DNA from: a virus
DNA length: 40,040 nucleotides
Strand: one strand, 5' to 3'
Virus record (IMG/VR): IMGVR_UViG_3300037486_000126
Coordinates: 1 to 40,040 of that record
Part shown: positions 6,153-13,513 of the stretch, in pieces
How positions within the stretch are numbered: position 1 is the first letter of the stretch
Layout of the letters: every line of letters starts with the position of its first letter
Program-made: the position numbers and the translations under genes
The notes under the pieces: generated by a model
What the model saw: the letters and a program-made list of their open reading frames with translations, nothing else
Database searches by the model: none
Told to the model about the DNA's origin: nothing

Positions 6153-7063
6153 TGGCATGGATCCCCGTGGATCAGGCGCTGCCCACGCACTTCAAGACGA
6201 CGCGTGCGGCCAAGATCGCAGGGGTGTCCACAGAGACACTCATAGGACACCTGATCACCCTGTGGCTGTGGGCGGTGGACAACGCGCCCGATGGAGATCT
6301 GGACGGATTCGGGGCGCAGGAGATTGAGCTGGCAGCCAACTGGCCGGGTGAAAAGGGGCTCCTGCATGAGGCCCTCAAGGGCTGCGGAAAAGCGCGCGGA
6401 GTGGGCTTTATCGAGGTCTCAAGGGGCGGCGCGGTCCAGCTCCATGATTGGGATGAATATGGGGGCAAAGCAGGGGCACAACGGGACAAGTGGCGCGAGC
6501 TAAAGCGTCGCCAGCGACACAATCAGGCTCAGTCCACCGGGACTGTCCACCCCTGTCCCGTGGAAGTCCCGTCACAGAAGAGAAGAGAAGAGAAAGATCA
6601 AGATCAAGTACATACCCTAGTGTCCCGTGGAAGTCCAAAGGACACATTCCCTGCGTGGTGGAAGGTCTACGGATCCCGTGGCAGCAAGGCGGACGCCTTC
6701 GCCTGCTACGCGTATTGGATCACCAAGGGGGCAAGCGCTGACGATCTGCTGAAGGCGGCGCGCAACTACGTCGCCTCCTGCAGCGTGCAGGACCGACTCC
6801 TGAAGGACGGCTCCACGTTCCTCGCCAAGAAGCCCAACCGCTGGCAGGAGTGGGTGGAGGGCGTAGTGCCCGTGGTGGCTCTGGGCAACCCCACGACGGA
6901 AGACAGGCGGATCCTCTGCAGAGAGTGTGAGCAGGAGGTCACGTCAGAGCAGATGGAAGAGGCGTTCTGGGCAGAGGGCAAAGGCTGGACGCACAGAGCC
7001 TGTGCGCAGAACGCCCCACGAGCTGCGCGTCCTGCGGTCGCCCTTGATCTGGGCGTGATATGA
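6152..7063 (+). CDS. Phage replication-initiation protein (helicase loader/DnaD-like organisation)
   Basis: This 303-residue protein opens with WIPVDQALPTHFKTTRAAKIAGVSTETLIGHLITLWLWAVDNAPDGDL, the winged-helix start typical of phage replisome organisers (replication protein O / DnaD-like N-terminal domain). A charged, low-complexity linker (residues about 125-165) follows, then FPAWWKVYGSRGSKADAFACYAYWITKG, the region that in such proteins contacts the helicase. Near the end CRECEQEV and HRAC suggest a small zinc site. By family logic it binds the origin and loads helicase. The linker-coding DNA contains a 16-bp direct repeat that may be the origin itself. Start: ATG after GGGCGGAG, TGATG junction. 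Confidence 0.72.
   Translation: MAWIPVDQALPTHFKTTRAAKIAGVSTETLIGHLITLWLWAVDNAPDGDLDGFGAQEIELAANWPGEKGLLHEALKGCGKARGVGFIEVSRGGAVQLHDWDEYGGKAGAQRDKWRELKRRQRHNQAQSTGTVHPCPVEVPSQKRREEKDQDQVHTLVSRGSPKDTFPAWWKVYGSRGSKADAFACYAYWITKGASADDLLKAARNYVASCSVQDRLLKDGSTFLAKKPNRWQEWVEGVVPVVALGNPTTEDRRILCRECEQEVTSEQMEEAFWAEGKGWTHRACAQNAPRAARPAVALDLGVI
6554..6636 (+). repeat. Direct repeat pair, possible iterons of a replication origin
   Basis: TGTCCCGTGGAAGTCC occurs at 6554-6569 and again, identical, at 6621-6636. Between them lies a purine-rich, comparatively AT-rich stretch (AGAAG repeats, then GATCAAGATCAAG). The pair sits in the linker-coding part of the replication-initiation gene, as the lambda origin does inside O. 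The repeats are in different codon phases of the linker (spacing 67), so protein constraint does not explain both copies. Confidence 0.4.
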
Positions 7064-7392
7064 AGTGCCCGCCCCCCGACGCCCCTGAGTGGCAGCTCCA
7101 GCTCTACGTGAAGCAGGAGATCCAGAAGCTGGGGCTGATCGTCGCAGAGGTCAACTACACCCGTGGTAGTAACCCCGCCAGCAAGGCCCACACAGAGCCC
7201 GGCTTCCCCGATCTCGTGGTGATCGGTCGCAGGCAAGCCCACCTGTGGGAGCTGAAGACGCTCACAGGCAGGCTCACGCCCTCACAGGAGAAGTTCCACC
7301 GGAGGTGCGCAGAGGCGGGCTATCACATCCCCGTGATCCGCTCACTGGACGATGCCCTGCTGTATTACCAAGCGCAGTGGGGCAAGCGGTGA
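7060..7392 (+). CDS. VRR-NUC domain nuclease
   Basis: This 110-residue protein is a single VRR-NUC domain, a PD-(D/E)XK nuclease type common in phages and thought to cut branched or junction DNA. The core is visible: EVNYTRGSNPASKAHTEPGFPDLVVIG (residues about 30-56, with Asp in GFPDL), then LWELKT (ExK) and LTPSQEKFHRRCAEAGYHIPVIRSLDDAL, the family's usual C-terminal helix-strand. It follows the replication gene through an ATGA overlap and may resolve replication or recombination intermediates. Confidence 0.85.
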   Translation: MKCPPPDAPEWQLQLYVKQEIQKLGLIVAEVNYTRGSNPASKAHTEPGFPDLVVIGRRQAHLWELKTLTGRLTPSQEKFHRRCAEAGYHIPVIRSLDDALLYYQAQWGKR

Positions 7393-7724
7393 ACTGTCCA
7401 CGCTGTGGCCATGCCAAAGCCAAGCACAACCCCAATGATCTGTGCTTCGCCTGTGACACGCAGGTGAGACGCTCCGCCCACGACCGTGCCGTTGAGCGCC
7501 TGCTCGCCAGAGATGTGCCCGTTGGCCCGATCGCTGAGGCCCTCATAGAGGCCCTGCTAGAGGCCCCACAGGGCCACTACGTCCTGTCTGACGAGGTATC
7601 CGCCATGCTAGGCATGGACCTGAACAACAAAGCCCTGTTCAGGGCTGTGAAGAAGCTACGCAGTGCAGGCTGGACGATCGTGGGTAGGAACGGCTGCAAC
7701 GGTGGGGGCTACCGCATTGGCTAG
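7389..7724 (+). CDS. Zinc-finger plus winged-helix protein (paralogue 1)
   Basis: GTG start in a GTGA overlap; 111 residues. The N-terminus has CPRCGH and CFAC, a four-cysteine zinc knuckle. The C-terminal 50 residues (YVLSDEVSAMLGMDLNNKALFRAVKKLRSAGWTIVGRNG, ending GGGYRIG) read as a winged helix with the wing before GYRI. The next gene repeats this architecture. A DNA-binding regulator is likely. Confidence 0.65.
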   Translation: MNCPRCGHAKAKHNPNDLCFACDTQVRRSAHDRAVERLLARDVPVGPIAEALIEALLEAPQGHYVLSDEVSAMLGMDLNNKALFRAVKKLRSAGWTIVGRNGCNGGGYRIG

Positions 7725-8145
7725 GCTGTGTGCCAGAACGGGCTGCCCTGCAACGCTAGCAAGGGACAACGCAGGCCCCTACTGCAGCCCCTGTGAGCAC
7801 ACCCTCGCAGGGCAGAACTATCGCCCCCAGCATGATCCCGACTTCAAGCGTAAGCTCTTGGATCTGCTCCTGCAGAGCGCCCGTGCAGGGAGCGTAGCGT
7901 ATCCGCGTATAGCGCTGTGCATTGAAGAGTGCGATTCGAGGCATCTGTACGCTGAGATACGCGCTTTGCGCAGGAAAGGGGCCGTTCTGCGAGGGTATCC
8001 GCACGTCGGAGGGTACAGGCTCACGGCTTGGGTTGTTTGCTCACGCAGGGATGTAAACGCGCGTTTAGCAGGGAAAGAGCAGGGTGGGGGGAAAGGGAGA
8101 AGCAGGGACCCGCGCGCACTTGAAGGAGATTCTAAAAGGGCATGA
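7717..8145 (+). CDS. Zinc-finger plus winged-helix protein (paralogue 2)
   Basis: I start this at TTG 7717, overlapping the previous stop, with GGTGGGGG about nine bases upstream; a longer start at 7663 would overlap by 62 bases. The 142-residue product repeats the layout of its neighbour: cysteines in LCARTGCPATL and YCSPC, then a winged-helix region (YAEIRALRRKGAVLRGYPHVGGYRLTAW) ending in the same GGYR motif. A basic tail (SRRDVNARLAGKEQGGGKGRSRD) is added. It is the last gene before the intergenic region. Confidence 0.55.
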   Translation: MARLCARTGCPATLARDNAGPYCSPCEHTLAGQNYRPQHDPDFKRKLLDLLLQSARAGSVAYPRIALCIEECDSRHLYAEIRALRRKGAVLRGYPHVGGYRLTAWVVCSRRDVNARLAGKEQGGGKGRSRDPRALEGDSKRA

Positions 8146-8274
8146 GGCTGCGCGCGATAATCATCATTATGACAAGCTGGGCTCTAGAATGTGCCCATAT
8201 GCAGGTACTTTGTGACTACCCCCATGATAACGACCTATCGCTACACACAGATCATGCAGGCTGAACGCATAGAA

Positions 8275-8299
8275 GGGGGAGGGGGGGAGGGGGGTGGAG
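8275..8299 (+). other. G-run with G-quadruplex potential
   Basis: Runs of 5, 7 and 6 G separated by single A residues, then TGGAG. Counting the G7 as two tracts gives four tracts with one-base loops on the + strand. It lies upstream of the hairpin in the intergenic region; a pyrimidine-rich stretch follows at about 8338-8380. Confidence 0.5.
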
Positions 8300-8326
8300 T
8301 CTTCTTTACGGCCGATCCAGCACAGC

Positions 8327-8354
8327 GCGGGGGGAGGTCTCTTCTCCCTCCCGC
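8327..8354 (+). terminator. Strong hairpin in the intergenic region (terminator-like, no U-tract)
   Basis: GCGGGGGGAGG (8327-8337) pairs with CTCCCTCCCGC (8344-8354) around a 6-base loop, with one mismatch and wobble pairs. No run of T follows, so it could be a factor-dependent terminator, a leader structure before the 8397 gene, or an operator. Confidence 0.35.
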
Positions 8355-8396
8355 TCTACTTCCACGCTCTACTAACCCCATAGGACAGGAGACCCA

Positions 8397-8660
8397 ATGG
8401 ACACCCAAGCGGTGCAAGCCCAAGTGGTGCAGGAGATTCTAGAGCGCTACACGGATCGCAAGTGGGCGCGCGAGTACATGGGGCTCAGCCGGGCCAAACT
8501 AGCTGAGATCCTGAACGTCTGTGAGGCAACGATCCGGCGCTGGGAGGACGGCTCGCGCAGGCCCACCGGCACACCGGCCTTGGAGTACGCGGAGTTCCTC
8601 AATCTCGCCTACGGCCTGCGCGCTGAAGAGATCGAAGAGGAGGAGGAAGATGATGGATGA
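8397..8660 (+). CDS. Helix-turn-helix regulator (XRE-like)
   Basis: This 87-residue protein has LSRAKLAEILNVCEATIRRWEDGSRRPTGTPALEY at about residues 28-63, a classic HTH in which ATIRRWEDG is the recognition helix. The C-terminus is very acidic (EEIEEEEEDDG). It is the first gene after the intergenic region and probably controls that promoter. ACAGGAG lies about nine bases before the ATG. Confidence 0.75.
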   Translation: MDTQAVQAQVVQEILERYTDRKWAREYMGLSRAKLAEILNVCEATIRRWEDGSRRPTGTPALEYAEFLNLAYGLRAEEIEEEEEDDG

Positions 8661-8919
8661 GATCAAGCTGGCGATCAGAGATCTGACCGCTGCAGGCGTC
8701 TCGTGCGCGAGCTTCGGCGACTGGGAGAACAGCCCCAAGGAGGCCGAAGAGTTCATGGACAGGTGGGAGCCCTTCGCCTACCTGCTCAGGGACGCCCTGC
8801 AGGGCTGGCTCGCGGAGATCCGCAGGGCGGAGCTGGAGAAGGGGCGGCTGGCCCCCAGCGGCACTCAGGCCCCGGGGGAGGGCAACGTCGTGCGCCTCAA
8901 GTTCGGAGGCCCGGAATGA
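8653..8919 (+). CDS. Hypothetical protein (88 aa)
   Basis: I prefer ATG 8653 over 8650 because AGGAGG (8641-8646) is then six bases upstream. The start lies inside the acidic C-terminus of the regulator. The helical product (FMDRWEPFAYLLRDALQGWLAEIRRAELEKG region) has no recognised domain. Confidence 0.55.
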   Translation: MDEIKLAIRDLTAAGVSCASFGDWENSPKEAEEFMDRWEPFAYLLRDALQGWLAEIRRAELEKGRLAPSGTQAPGEGNVVRLKFGGPE

Positions 8920-9233
8920 GGACCGATCTGCACCCCGTGGAGGTCGCCCAGATCCTGCTCACGGTGATCAGGATGGATGGCAAGCCCACAGGCACGCCGG
9001 ACACGGAGCAGGTGGCCACGGAGGGCTCACAGCAGACCGGCTACGCGAGGCTCTACATGGAGCCCTACACGGACCCGATCGAGGGCCTGAAGATGAGGTA
9101 CTTCGCCACCAACCGCAGTGGCACAAGCAGGCTGGACCTGCGCAAGGATCAGTTCAGCGAAATGTACCGCACGGCGGACCACCGGCTCGTGCAGGTGCGG
9201 GATCAGTGGCTCGATCCTGAGGATCCCGCGTGA
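8916..9233 (+). CDS. Hypothetical protein (105 aa)
   Basis: The start is an ATGA overlap. The product begins with a helix (VEVAQILLTVIRMDG) and ends with a beta-rich section (ARLYMEPYTDPIEGLKMRYFATN). No family is recognised. Gene junctions on both sides (ATGA, GTGA) support translation as part of the same operon. Confidence 0.6.
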   Translation: MRTDLHPVEVAQILLTVIRMDGKPTGTPDTEQVATEGSQQTGYARLYMEPYTDPIEGLKMRYFATNRSGTSRLDLRKDQFSEMYRTADHRLVQVRDQWLDPEDPA

Positions 9234-9412
9234 GTTCGCCGGAGCTGGCGGATCTGATCGCCCGCGCGGAAGAGCTGGGCCTGCACGTGCCCAACTGCAT
9301 GATGCTGGCGGTCATGGGCTGCGACGACTCGCTGGAAGAGATCGTTGCGCCGATCGTCTACCGGGCGCTCACAGAGGCCCTCATGGGCTGGATTGGAGAG
9401 GCGGGAGCATGA
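9230..9412 (+). CDS. Hypothetical protein (60 aa)
   Basis: GTG start in a GTGA overlap. It is a short helical protein (SPELADLIARAEELGLHVPNCMMLAVMG...) with no recognised motif. It ends in an ATGA overlap with the nuclease-like gene. Confidence 0.5.
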   Translation: MSSPELADLIARAEELGLHVPNCMMLAVMGCDDSLEEIVAPIVYRALTEALMGWIGEAGA

Positions 9413-10374
9413 GCGTCGATCGCGGGGGGCTGTCTTACGAGGCCTTTGAGGCGAGCAAGCTGGCCAGCTATGAGGCCACGCGCCCGGTGGAGGCCTTCTA
9501 CCACGCGCTGGGCTTCGCCACGTGGCTGTACGTGCCCCTGCGCATGGGGGAAGGGGTGCGCAAGGGACTAGAGGACTGCGATCTGGAGATCTGGACGTGG
9601 CCGTGGGATCCGCCCCCGGTCAAGGTGGACGTGAAGCGCCGCCCGAAGCTGCAGTGGCACTCATGGCTGAGCTTCCCTTTCCCCACGGCGTTCGTAGCGG
9701 AGGTCGATCGCTATGATGAGCTGGAGGAAGAGCAGAAGGCCGACCTCTACGTGCTCGTCAGTGCCGACCTGAGGCACGGCCTCGTGGTCAACGTCGCCAA
9801 GACGAGACACGCGTGGGAGAAGCACTGGGGAACGGACGATCGCTACCCCTTCGTGAACGGCCAGCCGCAGCTCATTGAGCGCTATGAGTGCCCCAAGACG
9901 CTGTGCAGATACATTCGGCTCCCTGAGCCCCGGAAGGAGACCCACCTTGACGAAAACTGCCTCGTTTGGCTCCCAGCAGATCGAGAACTGGCCTATCGCC
10001 AAGATCTTGCCCTACGAAGGCAACCCGCGCCGCATATCGAAAGAAGCTGTAGCCGGGGTGGCAGCCTCGATCCAAGAGTTCGGCTGGCAACAGCCCCTCG
10101 TCGTGGAGAAGGCCGGGACGATCATCGTGGGACACACGAGATTCGAGGCGGCGAAGCTCCTGAACCTGACGCATGTGCCCGTGATCGTGGCTGCCGCGCT
10201 GTCACCCTCCCAGATCCGCGCCTACCGGATCGCCGACAACCGCAGCGGCGAGAAGGCGGAGTGGGATCTGCCCCTGCTGAACTTGGAGCTGGAGCAACTG
10301 CGGGCGGAAGAGTTCGACGTAAGCCTCACCGGGTTCGATCTGACGATGGACCTGCCCAAGCCGGGCTCTGGTAA
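9409..10374 (+). CDS. Possible PD-(D/E)XK nuclease; frame overruns the ParB gene
   Basis: Residues 1-180 look genuine: EAFYHALGFATWLYVPL, LEIWTWPWDPPPVKVDVKRRPKLQW (a D-x-K core as in PD-(D/E)XK nucleases), then LEEEQKADLYVLVSADLRHGLVVNVAKTRHAW. After about nucleotide 9947 the frame continues for 428 bases inside the ParB gene and reads as Arg/Pro/Gly-rich out-of-frame sequence. The ParB start TTG at 9947 forms a TTGA with a stop in the remaining frame, which suggests that this gene originally ended at 9950 and that one base in the C4 run at 9928-9931 is missing, either a real mutation or an assembly error. No homologue can be named. Confidence 0.5.
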   Translation: MSVDRGGLSYEAFEASKLASYEATRPVEAFYHALGFATWLYVPLRMGEGVRKGLEDCDLEIWTWPWDPPPVKVDVKRRPKLQWHSWLSFPFPTAFVAEVDRYDELEEEQKADLYVLVSADLRHGLVVNVAKTRHAWEKHWGTDDRYPFVNGQPQLIERYECPKTLCRYIRLPEPRKETHLDENCLVWLPADRELAYRQDLALRRQPAPHIERSCSRGGSLDPRVRLATAPRRGEGRDDHRGTHEIRGGEAPEPDACARDRGCRAVTLPDPRLPDRRQPQRREGGVGSAPAELGAGATAGGRVRRKPHRVRSDDGPAQAGLW

Positions 10375-11074
10375 GGCGGTGGACGACAATCTCGACTTCT
10401 TTGAGCCCCCCAAGCAGGGCAGAGACGACGTACCGGACGCGGTGTGGCCGTCAGACAACCGCTGGGGGATCCCCCTGCTCGATATCGCCCAGCAGGCCAC
10501 GCAGATCGACCTCCCCCTGCACAAGTGGGGCACCTACGCCCGCACGGCACGGAACATGGCGGGGACGGTGCACTTCTACACCGACGATTACAAGTTCACG
10601 GCCCTGTGGGAGGATCCCACGCCCGTGATCAACGGCGGCTACGTGAACGCCTGTGAGCCCAACTACTCGATCAACGTGCAGATGCCTGCGGCAGTCGCCC
10701 TGTACCGGATCTACCAGAAGCGCTGGATCGCACGCTACTGGCAGGCCTACGGGGTGCACGTGATCGCGGACCTGCACGTGGGCGGGCAGCACCGCGAGCT
10801 GAACGCGCTGGGGATCCCGCAGGGCTACGCGGCCTTCTGCACGCGGAGCTATGAGTCAGATGGCATGGTTGAAGAGCTGGAGACGGACTACGCTCAGGCG
10901 GTGAGCATCCGTGGCGGTGAGGACTTGCAGTTCCTCGTGGTCGGCGGAGGCAACCTCACAGCGGAGGTCTGCGCGAAGCACGCGTGGGTCCACGTGCGGG
11001 AGTTCAGGAACGATATGAAGGCCAATCTGGCGGCGGCATACCCGGCCAAGGAGGAAGCGGATGGGCAGGAATGA
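9947..11074 (+). CDS. ParB-like nuclease/CTPase domain fused to a DUF4417 domain
   Basis: I start this at TTG 9947, with AAGGAG seven bases upstream (375 aa). Residues about 10-110 are a ParB N-terminal domain: LPYEGNPRRISKEAVAGVAASIQEFGWQQPLVV, then IIVGHTRFEAAKLL (the GHxR box) and IRAYRIADNR. Residues about 180-340 match DUF4417 as I remember it: AGTVHFYTDDYKFTALWEDP, IYQKRWIARYWQAYGVHVIADLHV. Phage ParB domains are often fused to a methylase; here an uncharacterised domain takes that place. Its role may be DNA partition, cutting or modification. It overlaps the first tagged gene by 14 bases. Confidence 0.75.
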   Translation: MTKTASFGSQQIENWPIAKILPYEGNPRRISKEAVAGVAASIQEFGWQQPLVVEKAGTIIVGHTRFEAAKLLNLTHVPVIVAAALSPSQIRAYRIADNRSGEKAEWDLPLLNLELEQLRAEEFDVSLTGFDLTMDLPKPGSGKAVDDNLDFFEPPKQGRDDVPDAVWPSDNRWGIPLLDIAQQATQIDLPLHKWGTYARTARNMAGTVHFYTDDYKFTALWEDPTPVINGGYVNACEPNYSINVQMPAAVALYRIYQKRWIARYWQAYGVHVIADLHVGGQHRELNALGIPQGYAAFCTRSYESDGMVEELETDYAQAVSIRGGEDLQFLVVGGGNLTAEVCAKHAWVHVREFRNDMKANLAAAYPAKEEADGQE

Positions 11075-11636
11075 AGGCGGCGGCGGGGGCAAGTCGTCAA
11101 GCAAGGCGTTGAACGTCGGGCAGTTTCCTTCCCGCAAGGAGCTGGGGCTAGAGGGGAGAAACACCCGGACGGGGGAGCTGATCAAGGCGCAGTCGATCGC
11201 GGGAGGCTACCAGACGGTGACAAGCTGGCCCACGACGCAGCTTCCCGCCGGAGTTCAGCCCCAGAACGCCATAGCCGCCATGAGCAAGGCGCGTGACGAC
11301 GTGATCGGCCTGAACGACGAAATGAAGTACCGCGTGGAGAGGGCACTTCAGGCCCCCTACACGGGCAACGAAATGGGGCTGATCACAGAGCTGCGCGGCA
11401 CAAGCGCAAACCTTGAGCAGCACACGAGTCAGGCTGCCCGCGCCCTGAACCTAATGATGGAAGACACCCACCACGGGATGATCGGGAGCGAGCGCTACGC
11501 AGACTCCAAGTTCCGCTATGAGACCAACTCCGGCCTAGCGATCTCAGACGCAACGCGCCTGCAGGGGATCATCGACAAGCTGGGCGGCGACCGCTGGGAG
11601 CAGGAAACACACTTCGGGGCAGTCCCGTGGAAGTAG
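11061..11636 (+). CDS. Tagged protein (MGRN Gly-rich N-terminus), helical, function unknown
   Basis: AAGGAGG six bases upstream fixes the ATG at 11061; 191 residues. The N-terminus MGRNEGGGGGKSSS carries the second form of the shared tag. The middle (MSKARDDVIGLNDEMKYRVERALQAPYTG...LEQHTSQAARALNLMMED) is helical. No known domain. It heads the tagged block that runs to the terminase genes, so a virion or cargo role is inferred. Confidence 0.75.
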   Translation: MGRNEGGGGGKSSSKALNVGQFPSRKELGLEGRNTRTGELIKAQSIAGGYQTVTSWPTTQLPAGVQPQNAIAAMSKARDDVIGLNDEMKYRVERALQAPYTGNEMGLITELRGTSANLEQHTSQAARALNLMMEDTHHGMIGSERYADSKFRYETNSGLAISDATRLQGIIDKLGGDRWEQETHFGAVPWK

Positions 11637-11645
11637 GAGGTCAGC

Positions 11646-12125
11646 ATGGGGCGTAATCAAGGCGGCGCTGGGGGCAAGGGCTCCAGCGCGATCCCCGGCA
11701 AGCAAGCCAACCCCTACGGCCAAGGAACGCACCCCAGCGCGATCGTCTCGAACGCGATGCTGGCCATGGCGCGAGGCAAGTTCCACATCCAAGAGTTCCA
11801 GCGCGCCACGAAGGGCATGGATAAGGACACGCGCTTCCGCATGGAACGCCTGCGTGAGGGAGCGCTGGACGAAGAGGCCAAGCTGGGCGAGCTGGCGCGA
11901 CGGATGCAGACGCCCACCGCGCTGGAGAACCCCCCCGTGATGAAGGACTACCAGACCACGGCGGCAGCCTCCCTGAACAGGCTTGACGGGTATGCCGACG
12001 AGGCAGCGAAGATCCTCAGATCGGCGAGCCCCTTCGGCGCGCTCGATCCCAACGCGACAAGCAATCCCCGCACGGGCCAGCGCTACGCAGGCTCCCGTGG
12101 TCAAACCCCACCCCTGTACGACTGA
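11646..12125 (+). CDS. Tagged protein (MGRN Gly-rich N-terminus), helical, function unknown
   Basis: 159 residues; GGAGG precedes the ATG. It begins MGRNQGGAGGKGSS, nearly the same tag as its neighbour. The helical body (FQRATKGMDKDTRFRMERLREGALDEEAKLGELARRM, then AASLNRLDGYADEAAKIL) is of the same general type as the 11061 product, so the two may be distant paralogues. The stop overlaps the next ATG (TGATG). Confidence 0.72.
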   Translation: MGRNQGGAGGKGSSAIPGKQANPYGQGTHPSAIVSNAMLAMARGKFHIQEFQRATKGMDKDTRFRMERLREGALDEEAKLGELARRMQTPTALENPPVMKDYQTTAAASLNRLDGYADEAAKILRSASPFGALDPNATSNPRTGQRYAGSRGQTPPLYD

Positions 12126-12631
12126 TGGGCCGCAACTCAGGGGGCGGCGGCAAAGGGCAGGCCGTGATCCCTACGCAGAAGCCCAAGAACCCGCAGTCTG
12201 AGGAATACCGGGCCTACGCCTACAAGATCATGGCTCCCGCAGCCGGGCTCCGCGTCGCAGCCGTTCCGACGACGAATCGCAAGCTCTTGGAGAAGGGCTA
12301 CCGCTACGTGATCACCCCAGACAAGTCGAGCGTGCGAGGCAACTACCAGATCCCGGCGGCAAGGCCCCACGAGGCCAGTCGGATGTACGCGCGCAACACG
12401 GGCGAGGTGGCCAATCTGATCCATGGCGAGCTGCAGCAACGGATCGGCCAAGTGCAGGGCGAGATCGACCGTGGCATGGTCACCGGCTGGAAGCCCAACC
12501 CCAGCGACTTCGGGAGCGGCTTCTCAAGCAACGAACAGGCGCTGCAGCGCGCGAGTGTCGAGCTGTATAACCTGCAGGGCCACGACAACTACTGGCGCGG
12601 ACAGGCCGAAGCGTACTCGCAGAGGCCGTGA
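12125..12631 (+). CDS. Tagged protein (MGRN Gly-rich N-terminus), function unknown
   Basis: 168 residues starting MGRNSGGGGKGQAVIP. The centre (LLEKGYRYVITPDKSSVRGNYQIPAARPHEASRMYARNTGEVANLIH) is mixed alpha/beta, the remainder helical and Gln-rich (GELQQRIGQVQGEIDRG). No domain is recognised. Translation is coupled on both sides (TGATG in front, TGAGTG behind). Confidence 0.7.
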   Translation: MGRNSGGGGKGQAVIPTQKPKNPQSEEYRAYAYKIMAPAAGLRVAAVPTTNRKLLEKGYRYVITPDKSSVRGNYQIPAARPHEASRMYARNTGEVANLIHGELQQRIGQVQGEIDRGMVTGWKPNPSDFGSGFSSNEQALQRASVELYNLQGHDNYWRGQAEAYSQRP

Positions 12632-13513
12632 GTGGGCACCCGCACCGCAGGTGCCGGTAGGAGCGGCCTGAACGGGGCGGAGACGCGCGCCCAGCGCAAG
12701 GCCATGGAGCGCGTAGACCGCGCGGAGAAGGGCCTGCGGGCGCTGGGGATCAGGACCGCCTATCCCAATCAGATCCCCGATCAGATGGACGCGGCGCGAG
12801 CCAACCGCACGGCCAACGCACTGGAGCGCACGCTTGGCGCGCTGAACGAGGCTCAGGCGGCAAACCCGGATCTCATCATGCCCAAGGAGATCATGCTGGT
12901 CGATCACGACGGGGTGGTGCGCGGGCAGGACTGGCAGAGCGTCCCCGCAGCAGAAATGTTCACGCCCGATCCAGACACCTACCGGCTCTTCCTCAACACC
13001 GGCTGCGTGATGGACAGCGACCGCATGGCCGGGAGAATGGGCATCCACGACAAGGCCGGGCCGCAGTTCTGGGGCGACGATCCCATGGCGGCGGCGCGGG
13101 TCTACATGCAGGAAGACAAGGGCGAAGCCAACCCCCGCTTCACGTCCAACGATCCCCGGCAGGTGGTCCTTCACGAGCTGAATCACGGGCAGGCGGACCT
13201 CAACCTGCGCGATATGGGGCAGGACGATCTGGTGCGAACCTACTCCGATCCCGATCTGAAGGTCTCGACAGACGCTCACGGGATCCCCGATATCGGACGG
13301 GTCGGTTGGCAGGCGGCGTCAACGCACTCGTGGCACAGCGTCGGTGCCGCTCTGGGGGCCAGCGATCACGGCGTCTCGCGTTACGCTATGACGAGCCCGG
13401 CGGAGTTCGTGGCAGAGATCGGCGCGGGCCTCATGCTGGGGCAGCGCTATCAACCCGCCGTGCTGGGCTGGTATGAATACTTCGGCGGGCAACAGTGGAA
13501 GGCGGTGCAGTAG
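12632..13513 (+). CDS. Tagged zinc metallopeptidase-like protein 1 (HExxH)
   Basis: GTG start right after the previous stop; 293 residues. It opens with the first form of the tag (MGTRTAGAGRSGLNG). A helical part (residues 20-85) is followed by a zincin-like catalytic domain: VVLHELNHGQ with H181, E182 and H185 as the HExxH site, and about 75 residues later SRYAMTSPAEFVAEIGAGLMLG, where E258 or E262 could be the third zinc ligand, as in gluzincins. The next two genes are paralogues. Zincin domains recur among injected phage effector ('polyvalent') proteins; substrate unknown. Confidence 0.7.
   Translation: MGTRTAGAGRSGLNGAETRAQRKAMERVDRAEKGLRALGIRTAYPNQIPDQMDAARANRTANALERTLGALNEAQAANPDLIMPKEIMLVDHDGVVRGQDWQSVPAAEMFTPDPDTYRLFLNTGCVMDSDRMAGRMGIHDKAGPQFWGDDPMAAARVYMQEDKGEANPRFTSNDPRQVVLHELNHGQADLNLRDMGQDDLVRTYSDPDLKVSTDAHGIPDIGRVGWQAASTHSWHSVGAALGASDHGVSRYAMTSPAEFVAEIGAGLMLGQRYQPAVLGWYEYFGGQQWKAVQ

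Larger units (their letters stand above)
8146..8396 (+). promoter_or_regulatory. Largest intergenic region: probable control region of the next operon
   Basis: About 250 bases without a convincing gene and with clearly lower GC in the first half. It holds a small inverted repeat ATAAT-CATC-ATTAT (near 8158-8171), a G-run (8275-8299) and a strong hairpin (8327-8354), then GGACAGGAG as ribosome-binding site for the gene at 8397. I cannot place a convincing -35/-10 pair. A 40-codon frame (8142-8264) starts in an ATGA overlap but has atypical codons and is not called. Confidence 0.45.

Noticed and set aside
8142-8264. 40-codon frame starting in an ATGA overlap (MRLRAIIIIMTSWALEC...)
   Set aside because: The codons used (ATA, CTA, TGT, ATT) differ from all neighbouring genes, the ribosome-binding site is about 13 bases away, and the sequence looks like intergenic DNA. 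It cannot be excluded fully.
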